64,000 bases of DNA from Bacillus_BA songklensis (GTDB lineage: Bacteria > Bacillota > Bacilli > Bacillales > Bacillaceae_H). The translations under genes and the position numbers were made by a program. Every line of letters begins with the position of its first letter. Positions within the stretch are counted from its first letter, which is position 1. The stretch is from positions 186,001 to 250,000 of the forward strand of contig NZ_JBHRZT010000072.1 in the NCBI RefSeq assembly GCF_042649685.1, written 5' to 3'. Under the pieces are notes generated by a model, which was given only the letters and a program-made list of their open reading frames with translations, searched no databases and was not told the DNA's origin. Shown piece after piece: positions 35,087-43,654 of the stretch.

Positions 35087-36211
35087 ATGGAAGCAATTCG
35101 TGGGCAACTAGTTTTCTTTTTAGAGAATAATGTTTCTGCTTTTATAAAATCTTGGAGACAAAAAGCTTTCATTTCTGAAAGTGATATACATAAAGAGGAA
35201 GTAAATAAAAATGGCCTGAAAATGTATGAATTAGTGAAAGGAATGCTCGAAAATTCATTGAGTGATGATGATTTCCGAGAGCTGGCTTATAAAGTTGCTT
35301 TTGAAAGGGCTGAAGCCAATATAAATATTGGAGATTTTGTCTATAATGTCAATTCGGGACGGAGTGAAATCATTAAATGGGTGATCAGTTCGGGATTACC
35401 GATCGAAAAGCTGCACCCCCTTATTGATGATATCAGTGCCATCTTTGATCAATTCTCTTATTATGTGGTCAAGAAGTATACAGAAATAAAGGAAGAACAA
35501 TTACAAGAAAAAATCCTATACATTGATCAAACACACAAAGAACGACTAACCATTTTAGGACAAATGTCTTCTAGTTTCGTTCATGAATTTAGAAACCCAT
35601 TGACCGCCGTTCTCGGCTTTGCAAAGCTAATCAAAAGTGAGTACCCCGATATTAAATATATGGATATTATTGAACACGAATTAAATCAATTAAATTCTCG
35701 GATTACTCAATTTCTTCATGTATCTAAGAAAGAGCTTATGAATGGCGAAAGGGAAAGTCATTCTTTATATGAATTGTTTAATGAACTACTTGAATTTCTA
35801 TATCCGAGTATTGTAGACGGGGATGTAACGATTGTATCGAATATGAAATCTGATATAAGGGTATATGCAAATAAGGATGAGTTAAGACAAGTTTTTCTAA
35901 ATATTATTTTGAATTCCATCGATGCTTTGCAACAGGTAAGATATAAGAGGAAAATAAACATTGACTGTCACGCCGTAGATGGAAAAGTTGAAATTATGAT
36001 CTCTAATAATGGTCCCGTTATTCCAAAAGAAAGAATGGATTTGATTTTTGAACCTTTTTTCACTACAAAAGAACTAGGGACTGGTATTGGTTTGTATATT
36101 TGTAAAAAAATCATTGAAAAACATGATGGAGAAATTAATTGCATATCAGATCATCATGTCACAACCTTTTTCATCAAATTGCCTTTATTGATACCAGAAG
36201 AAACTGCTTAA
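35087..36211 (+). CDS. Soluble sensor histidine kinase with HisK_N-type sensor domain
   Basis: A 374-residue cytoplasmic kinase without membrane segments. The N-terminal ~140 residues are a helical domain (FLENNVSAFIKSWRQKAF; ANINIGDFVYNVNSGR) that resembles the HisK_N sensor of Bacillus sporulation kinases. HisKA has SSFVHEFRNPLTAVLGF (His ~165), and the HATPase has NIILNSIDALQ, SNNGPVIPKE and GTGIGLY. ATG 35087 follows GTGGGG. No response regulator is adjacent, so a role as an orphan phosphorelay kinase is likely. A large terminator follows. Confidence 0.85.
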   Translation: MEAIRGQLVFFLENNVSAFIKSWRQKAFISESDIHKEEVNKNGLKMYELVKGMLENSLSDDDFRELAYKVAFERAEANINIGDFVYNVNSGRSEIIKWVISSGLPIEKLHPLIDDISAIFDQFSYYVVKKYTEIKEEQLQEKILYIDQTHKERLTILGQMSSSFVHEFRNPLTAVLGFAKLIKSEYPDIKYMDIIEHELNQLNSRITQFLHVSKKELMNGERESHSLYELFNELLEFLYPSIVDGDVTIVSNMKSDIRVYANKDELRQVFLNIILNSIDALQQVRYKRKINIDCHAVDGKVEIMISNNGPVIPKERMDLIFEPFFTTKELGTGIGLYICKKIIEKHDGEINCISDHHVTTFFIKLPLLIPEETA

Positions 36212-36235
36212 TTTAAATGTAAAGGTTCCATTAGA

Positions 36236-36298
36236 AGGGACTGGCCCAAAAGGACACTTTACCGTGCTCTTTTAGGTCAGTCCCTGTCTTTTTTTATT
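36236..36298. terminator. Long intrinsic terminator sharing a core with 40663-40722
   Basis: AGGGACTG...CAGTCCCT closes a long hairpin with the inner sequence CCCAAAAGGACACTTTACCG; a T run follows. The inner core is repeated almost exactly in the terminator after the lipoprotein gene at 40122. Confidence 0.8.
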
Positions 36299-36492
36299 AC
36301 ATGTAAAAGGACCATCCACATTATGAACGAGGTAAGGGTTTTGTGTAATCAAACCTTACAAACCTCAAGACAGATTCCCTCCATTATTTACCACAACCAT
36401 ATCCCTATTAAACAACTAAATACTCATTGACCATCGATTGTTATTCCCTTACAATTTAACAGTGTTTTTGTAAAAAAAGGGAGGTATTAGCA

Positions 36493-37473
36493 GTGAACAG
36501 AAGAATTGTTCTCATTGTTTCACTTTTTCTTGCGATCTGGTTGCCGCTGTCTTCTGTAGGGGTTGCGAGTGCCGCATCTCTTCCGAAAGTGACCGTCAAC
36601 GCATCGTCACTTATCGTTCGTGAGTATCCTAGTCCTAAAGCCAAGTCGATAGGTCAAGTAAACCGGGGGCAGGTGTTATACATACATTCCACGCAACCGG
36701 GGGGATGGGCGGAAATCCGCTATAACAACCAAAAAGGTTATGTACCGGCCGGATATTTGAAAAGTGTGGCACAGCCCGCTGCCGCTGCTTCATCATCCGT
36801 TCAAAAAGCGACTGTGAACGTGTCTACCCTCTTGGTTCGTGAATACGCAAGCCCTAAAGCAAGAGTCGTCGGGTCATTAAAGAAGGGCAATGTTACGTAC
36901 ATCCACGCAACGAAACCAGGGGGATGGGCAGAAATTCGTTATAACAATAAAAAAGCATACGTGCCAGCTGGTTCTTTAAAGGTGGTACCTAAGTCCACCG
37001 CCGCTGCTCCGACGTTTAAAAGTGGACAATATCTGGTAGGGAAACAAATACAACCAGGCATTTACTTCTCAAGTGGCGGGGTCACTTATTGGGAACGTCA
37101 AAGCGGGTTGAGCGGATCGTTGGATGACATCATAGCGAATTCCATTCCAAGCGGACAAGAGTATGTCGAAATTAAATCAAGCGACAGAGGGTTTAAGTTT
37201 GAGGGAGGCTCATTTACAAAGTTTGACCCCCGTAACCATAATCACACAATCAAATCCGCGTTTGGTGATGGGACTTATCTCGTAGGAGTTGACATTGTCC
37301 CGGGAACTTATAAAGGAACGGGCGATGGCTATTGGGAACGTTCAAGCAGCGTGTCAGGGGATATGGATGATATCATCGTCAACGAAATTCCATCCGGTAC
37401 CTTCTATGTGGAGATTGAAGAAGGGGATTTTGCCTTTAAAACATCGGGCATCAAATGGACATTAGTAAAATAA
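36493..37473 (+). CDS. Secreted SH3b-domain protein with duplicated C-terminal module
   Basis: A 326-residue exported protein. The signal peptide (~1-28, ending GVASAAS) is followed by two bacterial SH3 domains (~33-92 and ~102-160) that share REY.SPKA, KPGGWAEIRYNN and YVPAG. Such domains bind cell-wall peptides. After a Ser/Ala linker come two copies of a further module (~176-240 and ~256-325) with YLVGKQIQPGIYFSSGG / YLVGVDIVPGTYKGTGD, YWERxSxxSGxxDDII and IPSGxxYVEI. This module looks like a small beta-sandwich known from other secreted Gram-positive proteins; I cannot name its function. The GTG start follows GGGAGG. No enzymatic domain is present. Confidence 0.82.
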   Translation: MNRRIVLIVSLFLAIWLPLSSVGVASAASLPKVTVNASSLIVREYPSPKAKSIGQVNRGQVLYIHSTQPGGWAEIRYNNQKGYVPAGYLKSVAQPAAAASSSVQKATVNVSTLLVREYASPKARVVGSLKKGNVTYIHATKPGGWAEIRYNNKKAYVPAGSLKVVPKSTAAAPTFKSGQYLVGKQIQPGIYFSSGGVTYWERQSGLSGSLDDIIANSIPSGQEYVEIKSSDRGFKFEGGSFTKFDPRNHNHTIKSAFGDGTYLVGVDIVPGTYKGTGDGYWERSSSVSGDMDDIIVNEIPSGTFYVEIEEGDFAFKTSGIKWTLVK

Positions 37474-37792
37474 TAGAAAAGAAGATTTGTTATCGACCAG
37501 TTTTTGTTGTAATAGGTGTGAGATAAACAAGATTATACGGTGCATCGGAAGGAAGAACTGGTTGAGGTTCTTCAGAAATTAGACGAGGTATTATAAAAAA
37601 GATACAAGGTCTAAACTGTTATCTTGAAAAAGCCAGTAATGAAATTAAAGTAATTGCCGTGTCCTATGGTATGAATAAATTAATTTAATTATGAAAAAAT
37701 GACCATTCTAACAAGAGCTCAGGGCGTTTCTGTTGTATTACGATTGGAGCAGTATTTAAAACAACGCTATGAATTTACTAGCGTTCAATAAT
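37474..37792. other. Intergenic stretch with coding scraps
   Basis: Short open stretches (for example YTVHRKEELVEVLQKLDEVL near 37535-37597 and MTILTRAQGVSVVLRLEQYL near 37697-37760) look like leftovers of small proteins. None has a proper start with ribosome site, and I cannot place them in families. Confidence 0.3.
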
Positions 37793-37823
37793 AAAAAGGA
37801 GAGTCTTGATGACTCTCCTTTTT
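37793..37823. terminator. Intrinsic terminator
   Basis: AAAAAGGAGAGTC-TTGAT-GACTCTCCTTTTT is a strong symmetrical hairpin that could work in both directions. It closes the decayed stretch after the SH3 gene. Confidence 0.8.
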
Positions 37824-38235
37824 AGGTTTGTTATATTATGTGAAAAATAAAACTAAAATCTCCTTATACTTGTCCATGTTGATTCGTTTTTTGAGCAAGT
37901 ATGAATTGGACAAGCATATATACCATAAATGTTTTTACGCTGTTCCATAGTCGATGATTTGACATAAACCGTTAGATTATGAAACGCCTTCACGAAGGTG
38001 GGAGAGGAGGAAAGAAATTTATTACTTACTGTTCGATGTCTAACCAATTTAGCTATGGTTGTACTAAAAAAATATTTTAGTGGAAAAGTACTGAAAATAT
38101 TTAATTTTCGAACATTAATCACGCGTATTGCCAAAAATTATCAAATTAGCTAATATTCTATTTTGGGAATAGCTTAAAACATTTCTGTGTAACTTCTCCC
38201 TAATCTTTTTAATAGAAATGGAGATAGGCATTCAT
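37824..38235. other. Intergenic stretch, no supported gene
   Basis: About 410 bases. A minus-strand open stretch (37853-38134) has some protein-like composition (VKAFHNLTVYVKSS) but no start signal and no family I recognise. The rest is AT-rich upstream sequence of the next gene. Confidence 0.3.
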
Positions 38236-38721
38236 ATGTTTTTTTCAGTATCGAACGCATTTGAAAAAAAGAGAATAGAATTAAATCAAATTGTCAATTT
38301 AAACACTCCCTTGACCTCCGAAGAAGCTCTATATCATAGTCAGCAACTTGATCATTTTGTTACCCTTTACCAGAATCAAAAACGTTCTGAGTTGGATATT
38401 AGTGAAAATTTAGAAGAATCTACGCTTACAATAAACATTAAAGGGCAATTAGATATCGTTACTTCTGAATACTTAACTTCATATATTGAGATGAATAAAC
38501 AAAAATGGGAACAGCATAAAGAGTTATACGTTAACCTTCTAGAGCTAAAATTTTTTGATACATTAGGGATCAGGTCACTGCTTTTATTAATATTGGAAGC
38601 TAAAAATAATAACCTTTTAATAAAAATAAACAATATAAGTAAAGCTGCTTATGAAATTTTTAACATTATGGGTGTCTCGAAATATCTAGATAAAATGAAT
38701 TGTGAAATAATAAAAATATAG
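38236..38721 (+). CDS. Spo0E-like domain fused to a STAS domain
   Basis: A 161-residue protein. The first ~50 residues fit the Spo0E aspartyl-phosphate phosphatase pattern: two helices, EKKRIELNQIV and EALYHSQQLDHFVTLYQ, with SQQLD matching the Spo0E signature SQxLD. The remaining ~105 residues form a STAS domain (LTINIKGQLDIVTSEYL; LNLLELKFFDTLGIRSLLLL), where the usual Ser/Thr-phosphorylation motif D[ST]xG reads DTLG. A STAS gene follows at 38796. The fusion would couple removal of phosphate from Spo0A-type regulators with partner-switching signalling. ATG 38236 fits the GGAGAT site; ATG 38218 has no ribosome site. Confidence 0.7.
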   Translation: MFFSVSNAFEKKRIELNQIVNLNTPLTSEEALYHSQQLDHFVTLYQNQKRSELDISENLEESTLTINIKGQLDIVTSEYLTSYIEMNKQKWEQHKELYVNLLELKFFDTLGIRSLLLLILEAKNNNLLIKINNISKAAYEIFNIMGVSKYLDKMNCEIIKI

Positions 38722-38795
38722 ACTTCAGAGTTCGTAAGAAGGTTCACTATGCTTTTTAACTAGGAAAAAATACCTAATTACGTGAGGTGTAATCC

Positions 38796-39131
38796 ATGTT
38801 ATCTATTTTTATAAGTCGAAAGAAACGGCTTCTAACGATTAAGCTGGAAGGTTGTTTGTCTGATTATCTTGGTCGAGAGATTGATTTAATTAACTTGAGC
38901 CAAAATTCTAGCGGCATTGTCATTAATCTTTCGGGAGTTTCCTATATTGATTCGACTGGTTTGGTCGATTTATTAAATTGGTCAATTGAAGCTAATCATA
39001 GAAATTTATCTATATTTTTTAAAGGTGTTTCTATGAAGTGTTGGAATAAATTGCAGACATTAGGACTGTCAGAAATTGTTTGCAGTGCGGATGCTCCTAT
39101 TACTATAGCTAGTGGGGAATTAATACTTTAA
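38796..39131 (+). CDS. STAS-domain anti-anti-sigma-like protein
   Basis: A 111-residue single STAS domain. The phosphorylation motif IDSTGLVDLL is intact, with preceding beta strands KLEGCLSD and IVINLSGVSY. Such proteins (SpoIIAA, RsbV and relatives) are switched by serine phosphorylation and bind an anti-sigma kinase. No anti-sigma or sigma gene is next to it, but the Spo0E-STAS fusion gene lies 74 bases upstream, so the two may act together. ATG 38796 follows GAGGTG. Confidence 0.82.
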   Translation: MLSIFISRKKRLLTIKLEGCLSDYLGREIDLINLSQNSSGIVINLSGVSYIDSTGLVDLLNWSIEANHRNLSIFFKGVSMKCWNKLQTLGLSEIVCSADAPITIASGELIL

Positions 39132-39216
39132 GTTCCTATATTTAAGGAGATTTCTGTAAAAATCAAAACGTTGCTATAATCTGGCATCTTATCTCAAAAA
39201 AGGAGATGTCAGTCTA

Positions 39217-39370
39217 ATGAAAAGTTCATTTAATCAAAAATTCATTTAATCAAAAAGAGGTTGGACACAGACCAAGAGAATATAAAAGGAATAACAGTGT
39301 GTTTGTGAAGAGAGGGGATAAAAAGCTGAAAAGATATTTCAAGAAGAACTGGTACCAATGGGTTGAGTAG
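39217..39370 (+). pseudogene. Small basic protein gene split by a 16-bp tandem duplication
   Basis: AAAAAGGAG precedes ATG 39217, and the frame reads MKSSFNQK before hitting TAA. The 16 bases TTCATTTAATCAAAAA are present twice in tandem (39225-39240 and 39241-39256). Removing one copy restores a 45-residue frame: MKSSFNQKEVGHRPRE, then KRGDKKLKRYFKKNWYQWVE and TAG at 39368. A terminator hairpin follows at once. So a small, strongly basic protein was recently inactivated by slippage. I do not recognise the family. Confidence 0.7.
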
Positions 39371-39390
39371 ATACTCAATCTTTTTTTATT
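39363..39390 (+). terminator. Intrinsic terminator of the small-protein gene
   Basis: TTGAGTAGATACTCAA followed by a T run; it includes the stop codon of the frameshifted small gene. Confidence 0.65.
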
Positions 39391-39399
39391 TTATAGAGT

Positions 39400-39575
39400 T
39401 AGTTAATTGACTCTAGTGGTTAAGGAAGAAGAAATTGTCATGTGCCCCTGAGACATTTGAAAAACGAAAGTTCATGATCAAGTTTCTAGGATTAATTTTT
39501 AGTTTTTAAAAGTTAGTTAATTGGTTCTAGTGATTAAAAAAAGAAAAAAATCGCCATGTGTCCCTATGAAACTTT
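39400..39575. repeat. Imperfect direct repeat pair
   Basis: GTTAGTTAATTGACTCTAGT at ~39400 and GTTAGTTAATTGGTTCTAGT at ~39511 start two related stretches of about 60 bases. Both continue GATTAA-like, an A-rich run, then CCATGTGTCCCT or TCATGTGCCCCT. The unit is 111 bases apart from its copy. No coding function is seen. Confidence 0.55.
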
Positions 39576-39770
39576 TAGAAGAAATTTGACAATTAAAAAT
39601 GAGGATATATAATGATCATGCAAAATGACCAAATTACGAGCAAGCTGCAACTGATTTTCCATTGTTGGTGTCTTGGGCATTTTGGCAGTTGGTAATGAAA
39701 AACCAAGTGTCATTTTGTCTTTTTGGTACATTTTTTGGTATGCGCGATGATGTTCTAACAATCTCACCAA
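39564..39770 (-). pseudogene. LLM-class flavin oxidoreductase, N-terminal fragment
   Basis: On the minus strand the frame reads LEHHRAYQKMYQKDKMTLGF, then MENQLQLARNL. This resembles the opening of luciferase-like monooxygenases, where a LTFGLxxP strand precedes the TMENQ helix. Only ~45 residues are recognisable; the remainder of the TIM barrel is missing, and the trailing residues up to the stop do not fit. It is a leftover of a gene that would be ~300-350 residues long. Confidence 0.5.
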
Positions 39771-40121
39771 CTCCTCTTAAATCATGATTTATAGTGTTGA
39801 ACGGATGTATTGTTCAAAATGTTACTGGTCAATCATTAAAACAATATTGATATATCGCGAAATTACAATATATAAATATTGTGTATTTAGTATCATAAAG
39901 TCAAATCATATAGTTTGATTTTTCACCATGAAATGGTTTATAGGTTTAAAAGAAAGAGAAGATGGAAATATCAACTATTAGACAGCTTTTCATAGATCCC
40001 TTCTTTTGGTTAGTTTCCGCTTAACAAACGTATAACTGAATTGAAAAAAGGGATCGTTTGTCTTTATGGAAATCCTTTGATGAGGTACCTGTCTCTACAC
40101 TTTCATAAGGGAGGAAAAACA
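39771..40121. other. Intergenic stretch, no gene seen
   Basis: AT-rich sequence upstream of the lipoprotein gene. A palindromic stretch around 39898-39923 (TCAAATCATATAGTTTGATTT) could be an operator or weak hairpin. Nothing else is recognised. Confidence 0.35.
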
Positions 40122-40649
40122 TTGAAAAATTTTCGTTTATTAGGAGCGGGATTCGTTTTGGGAACACTTTTTCTGGCCGGATGCAACAATACGACCAATC
40201 CGGATGAGGTCGGGAGTACGTCAGGAGAACAACAAGAAGAAGCCAATACAGTAACGAATATGGAAGAGAATAATGGGACAAACACGGACACTACTACTGA
40301 AACAACCGGCGAAAACGCTGAGGGAAGTACGGAAGACTCTAAAGGAACAACGGCTATTAAAGATGGAGTCCATACAGTGCTTCAATCGATAAGCACTTTG
40401 GAACAAGAAATAAACGCGGGCGCGGATGCAGCTAACATTCAAAAATTCGGCAAAGAAATCGCTTCGAACTGGGATTCGTTTGAAGAGCAAGTAGAAGAAC
40501 AGTATCCCGATTGGTATGAGCGGATTGAGAAAAACCTTTATCCTTTAATTGGGGAATCAGGAAAGCCGGATAAAGACATAGAAAAAATCAAACAGCTCTC
40601 TAAAGCAACGAAAGAAGATTTACAGTCTTTCATTAATGAAGTGAAATAA
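40122..40649 (+). CDS. Lipoprotein of unknown function
   Basis: A 175-residue lipoprotein. The TTG start at 40122 is chosen because GGGAGG lies eight bases upstream and gives a clean signal peptide (KNFRLLGAGFVLGTLFLAGC) with lipobox Cys. A Thr/Glu/Gly-rich low-complexity linker (~22-75) leads into an acidic helical domain (~80-170; LQSISTLEQEINAGAD, FEEQVEEQYPDWYERIEKNL). I do not recognise this domain. A long terminator follows. It is probably attached to the outer face of the membrane. Confidence 0.75.
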   Translation: MKNFRLLGAGFVLGTLFLAGCNNTTNPDEVGSTSGEQQEEANTVTNMEENNGTNTDTTTETTGENAEGSTEDSKGTTAIKDGVHTVLQSISTLEQEINAGADAANIQKFGKEIASNWDSFEEQVEEQYPDWYERIEKNLYPLIGESGKPDKDIEKIKQLSKATKEDLQSFINEVK

Positions 40650-40662
40650 TAGTTTTTAAAAG

Positions 40663-40722
40663 AGGGGGATGACTCCCAAAAGGACACTTTACGTGTTCTT
40701 TTGGGGCAGCCCCTTTTTAATT
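40663..40722. terminator. Long intrinsic terminator sharing a core with 36236-36298
   Basis: CCCAAAAGGACAC-TTTAC-GTGTTCTTTTGGG is enclosed by GGGG...CCCC and ends in TTTTT. The core is nearly identical to the terminator after the kinase at 35087. Confidence 0.8.
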
Positions 40723-40934
40723 GCCGATAAAGAGCTTTATGTTAACTAGAAATGAATAGAGTAGGCACACGCATTTTATCAGAAATGGATCAACCAATCT
40801 ACTCTCCAGGCGCTGACAAAAGAGAACTACCACCTCCATTCTGTCCATGAGAGATAGATGTGGCTTAGTCAGACAAAGGAAAGATTCCCCTGCCCCTGCA
40901 CATCCGCTTCTTACGGGAACTCTCTCTCGTTGGT

Positions 40935-40985
40935 GCTAAAAAACCCCCGCTTCAAGGAGCGATAGCGAGTAAGTGGGGGAGGTTC
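40935..40985. terminator. Hairpin serving the lysE-like gene, or IS605-like end
   Basis: CCCCCGCTTC...AAGTGGGGG forms a hairpin. On the minus strand it is followed by TTTTTT, which suits termination of the exporter gene at 41004. On the plus strand the end AGTAAGTGGGGGAGGTTCA resembles IS605 right ends, including the remnant at 31548. Both readings are possible. Confidence 0.55.
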
Positions 40986-41003
40986 ATTATTGTATTTAAG
41001 TTT

Positions 41004-41618
41004 CTATTTATTTTGGTGTTGTAAAGCCATGTGTACACATAAGCCGAAGTAGACAAATCCGACAACTTTACCCTGCCAACGTGCAATGGTTTGGTTTCTA
41101 GAGAGCCATTGGCTCAATGAACCAGCAATAATTGCTATAAGTGTGGTGTATGTTATGCTCAATGCGACAAATGTTAGACCGAGAATTAATAGTTGGATGA
41201 CCACTGAACCGTTTTCCGGATGTACAAATTGGGGTAGGAAGGAAAGGAAGAACAATGCCGTTTTTGGATTGAGTACTTCAGTCAAAACCGCCTGAGTAAA
41301 GGAACGACTGGAATTGGCAGGCTCAACTGACGGCATAGTGAGTCTCGTTGATTTTTCTAAAAAAGCACGCACCCCCAGGTAAAATAGATATGCTGCACCC
41401 AAATATTTTATCATCTCGAAAGCGAGTGCCGACGTCATTAAAATAGCAGAGAGACCGAGTGCTGAAGCCATCGTGTGAATCAGATCACCAACAGCGATTC
41501 CGAGGCCCGTAAAAATGCCATTCCTTCTTCCTCCGCTTATACTTTGAGCCAGGGTCAGCATCACGGCTGGTCCAGGTATGAGGAATAAGGTCAATACAAC
41601 TAACACAAATGCAATCAT
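41004..41618 (-). CDS. LysE/RhtB-family amino-acid exporter
   Basis: A 204-residue membrane exporter. Six hydrophobic segments and the family start VLTLFLIPGPAVMLTLAQS, GGRRNGIFTGLGIAVGD and the AAYLFYLGVRAF helix identify the LysE/RhtB family, which exports lysine, homoserine, threonine or related compounds. ATG 41618 follows AAGGAGG on the minus strand. It stands alone between a hairpin (40935) and a terminator (41821). Substrate is not predictable. Confidence 0.88.
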   Translation of the reverse strand: MIAFVLVVLTLFLIPGPAVMLTLAQSISGGRRNGIFTGLGIAVGDLIHTMASALGLSAILMTSALAFEMIKYLGAAYLFYLGVRAFLEKSTRLTMPSVEPANSSRSFTQAVLTEVLNPKTALFFLSFLPQFVHPENGSVVIQLLILGLTFVALSITYTTLIAIIAGSLSQWLSRNQTIARWQGKVVGFVYFGLCVHMALQHQNK

Positions 41619-41820
41619 TTTGTTCCTCCTTGTTTTAGGTAGACGTTCTTTCTATGTGGAATTTTTTTCATCTTCCTATTTCTATTATCAAGCACATAAA
41701 ATAAATTTTAAAGCTGTATTGAATAAATAATAAGATTTTGTCAGATTAGATATTTTAAAAGAAGAAAAATACTGTGTTCATAAACTTCTAATGCAGCAAA
41801 ATGTCTATTACGCTGCATTG

Positions 41821-41855
41821 AAAAGCCCTTAGATTTAATAGGATCCAAGGGCTTT
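41821..41855. terminator. Bidirectional terminator
   Basis: AAAAGCCCTTAGAT-TTAATAG-GATCCAAGGGCTTT is a hairpin with A and T flanks. It lies between two minus-strand genes. Confidence 0.65.
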
Positions 41856-42027
41856 AAGGATGTGTATCAGTATGAAAAAACAGTTATTCATTCATAAGCT
41901 GTTTGGATTAGCCGCTTAATCTCCAAGTTAACAGGATATTGCCATTCGATGTTTCCAGTGAGGTATGTTCGTACCAGAACCTGCCTGCAAATGCACAACG
42001 ATTGACGTAGTACGGTGGCAGGCTCCT

Positions 42028-42747
42028 TTATTGATTCTCAATAAAAAATCGAAGAGCCCGCGGCAAATCCTTTTTCCAGAACACCCATCGATGGCTTTCA
42101 TCTTCCTCGTAATAAGCAAGAGAGATTCCTTTTTCTTTAAACAAATCTCTGAATTTTTGGTTATTCTCATAAATAAATAAGGTCTTTCCGCTTATTGGTG
42201 ATGTAAATTCCTTTTCCTGCTCTCCAACCACTTGATAGATGTTCCAGTTCACGTTTTGAATGTGCTCATGTGCATCTTCAAGCATAAACGGCTCAAAGGC
42301 AGCAGACTGTAGGAGAATATGAGACCATAAGTCCGGTTTTTTCATAGCCAAATATAAATTCGCAACTGCCCCCAATGAATCACTAATGGAACCCATTTTC
42401 GCAATCGTCAGGTCAATGGCTTCCATTTTTCCCTTTACGTCAGGCAACAGCTCTTCATAAAAGAAGTTCACAAAGGCCTGATGGTTTTCACCATGGGGAT
42501 GGTAAATGGTCCTGCGCTCGGACGATGAGCCGGGATGGATCAGCACCATTACCACGTTTGATGCCAGATTCGGCTGTTCGTTTATAAGTTGTTCAAAGCT
42601 TTCCTTCAGCCCGACAGACTTGACGTAATTCTTGCCATCCTGTACAAAAAGAAGCTGAACTTCTCCCTCTTGCAGTTGATCTGAAAATACCCAGGCTATA
42701 TCCATTGGGCGGCATAGATGTTTACTGTTGATGGTGCTTTCATTCAT
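42028..42747 (-). CDS. Putative esterase (Esterase D/enterobactin-esterase-like fold)
   Basis: A 239-residue alpha/beta hydrolase of the putative-esterase group. VMVLIHPGSSSERRTIYHPHG lies where the oxyanion strand is expected. The nucleophile is the serine in GSISDSLGAVANL (variant of GxSxG: S-D-S-L-G), and the late DESHRWVFWKKDL carries the catalytic His. Family members split esters or siderophore lactones; nothing near it points to siderophores. It has no signal peptide, so it is intracellular. The start at 42747 is supported by AAAGGAGG upstream on the minus strand. Confidence 0.75.
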   Translation of the reverse strand: MNESTINSKHLCRPMDIAWVFSDQLQEGEVQLLFVQDGKNYVKSVGLKESFEQLINEQPNLASNVVMVLIHPGSSSERRTIYHPHGENHQAFVNFFYEELLPDVKGKMEAIDLTIAKMGSISDSLGAVANLYLAMKKPDLWSHILLQSAAFEPFMLEDAHEHIQNVNWNIYQVVGEQEKEFTSPISGKTLFIYENNQKFRDLFKEKGISLAYYEEDESHRWVFWKKDLPRALRFFIENQ

Positions 42748-42870
42748 TAAAATAGAAATGGTGATTTCCTCCTTTACATTACTCTAGTGTCTATGTAAAT
42801 CCACTTCTAGAATAAATGCAAAAAAGCCTGAAGTAAACCGGTAGGATGCTTTTTATATCAACTGAATTAT

Positions 42871-43362
42871 TTATAGTTCATACGGCTCTTGAAGAGGTGC
42901 TGTGGTTGTTTGATTTCCGACGCCAATCAAATTATTGATGGCTTTTTTCATATCTTCGTATTGAGACATGAAATGGAATTGATTGTGTTTTGGTGTCTCA
43001 CATTGGATGAATGAGTCCTGTCCATTTTTATCTATAAACAGTATTTTTAAATCACCAAAGTATCGATTAACCGCGTTTCCGTCTTCTTTTGTTTCTTTTC
43101 TTATTACTTTAGAGTATTCAACCTTTTCGATTCTCTTTATAGGAATCATCGCTACTTTATTAATCATGATTTTATCGCTGTATAACTCGATTTTAGAGAC
43201 GACATGACGATCTATACCATCGGCAAATTGAACATTTCCATAAATTGTGAGTTTGGCACTATTTTCAATATAGGAATTTTTCTGCGCTTTTCTGCTTGCA
43301 TATAAAACATAGAAAAGAGGCGCAATTAGTAAGATTATTAAAATGAATAAAGCTTGATCCAT
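42871..43362 (-). CDS. Small single-pass membrane protein, unknown
   Basis: A 163-residue protein with one N-terminal membrane helix (FILIILLIAPLFYVLYA, ~5-22) and a soluble, beta-rich, charged domain. The domain reads like a PH-type or DUF fold (IYGNVQFADG, VSKIELYSDKIMINKVAMIP, LKILFIDKNGQDSF), but I cannot assign it to a family. ATG 43362 follows AGGTGA on the minus strand. A weak hairpin with T run lies just after the stop (42822-42855). Confidence 0.6.
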   Translation of the reverse strand: MDQALFILIILLIAPLFYVLYASRKAQKNSYIENSAKLTIYGNVQFADGIDRHVVSKIELYSDKIMINKVAMIPIKRIEKVEYSKVIRKETKEDGNAVNRYFGDLKILFIDKNGQDSFIQCETPKHNQFHFMSQYEDMKKAINNLIGVGNQTTTAPLQEPYEL

Positions 43363-43654
43363 TTCCTATCACCTCATCCAGTACGGTTTTAATGATCACA
43401 TGATCTTCCATAGAATAATTCCATAAACCCTGATTGTATTCCTTCAATTGGCGACAATTAAAATGAAGAAAGCTACAGTTTAACGCTCTATCTTCATTCT
43501 GAAGTGATACGTGCCAATCTTACTCATGTGCCAAAAAGGATGGAAATATTCTCGATTTTCAACCGAACCATAAGCAAGGGGATCATAACACTTTATCCCG
43601 TTCTAGTTATCTAGTTTAAATTTGAGTGAGGCATGGATGCGGGTATACGAGAAG

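Noticed and set aside
37853..38134. Minus-strand open stretch as a gene
   Set aside because: Some protein-like composition, but no start codon with ribosome site, no promoter and no recognisable family.
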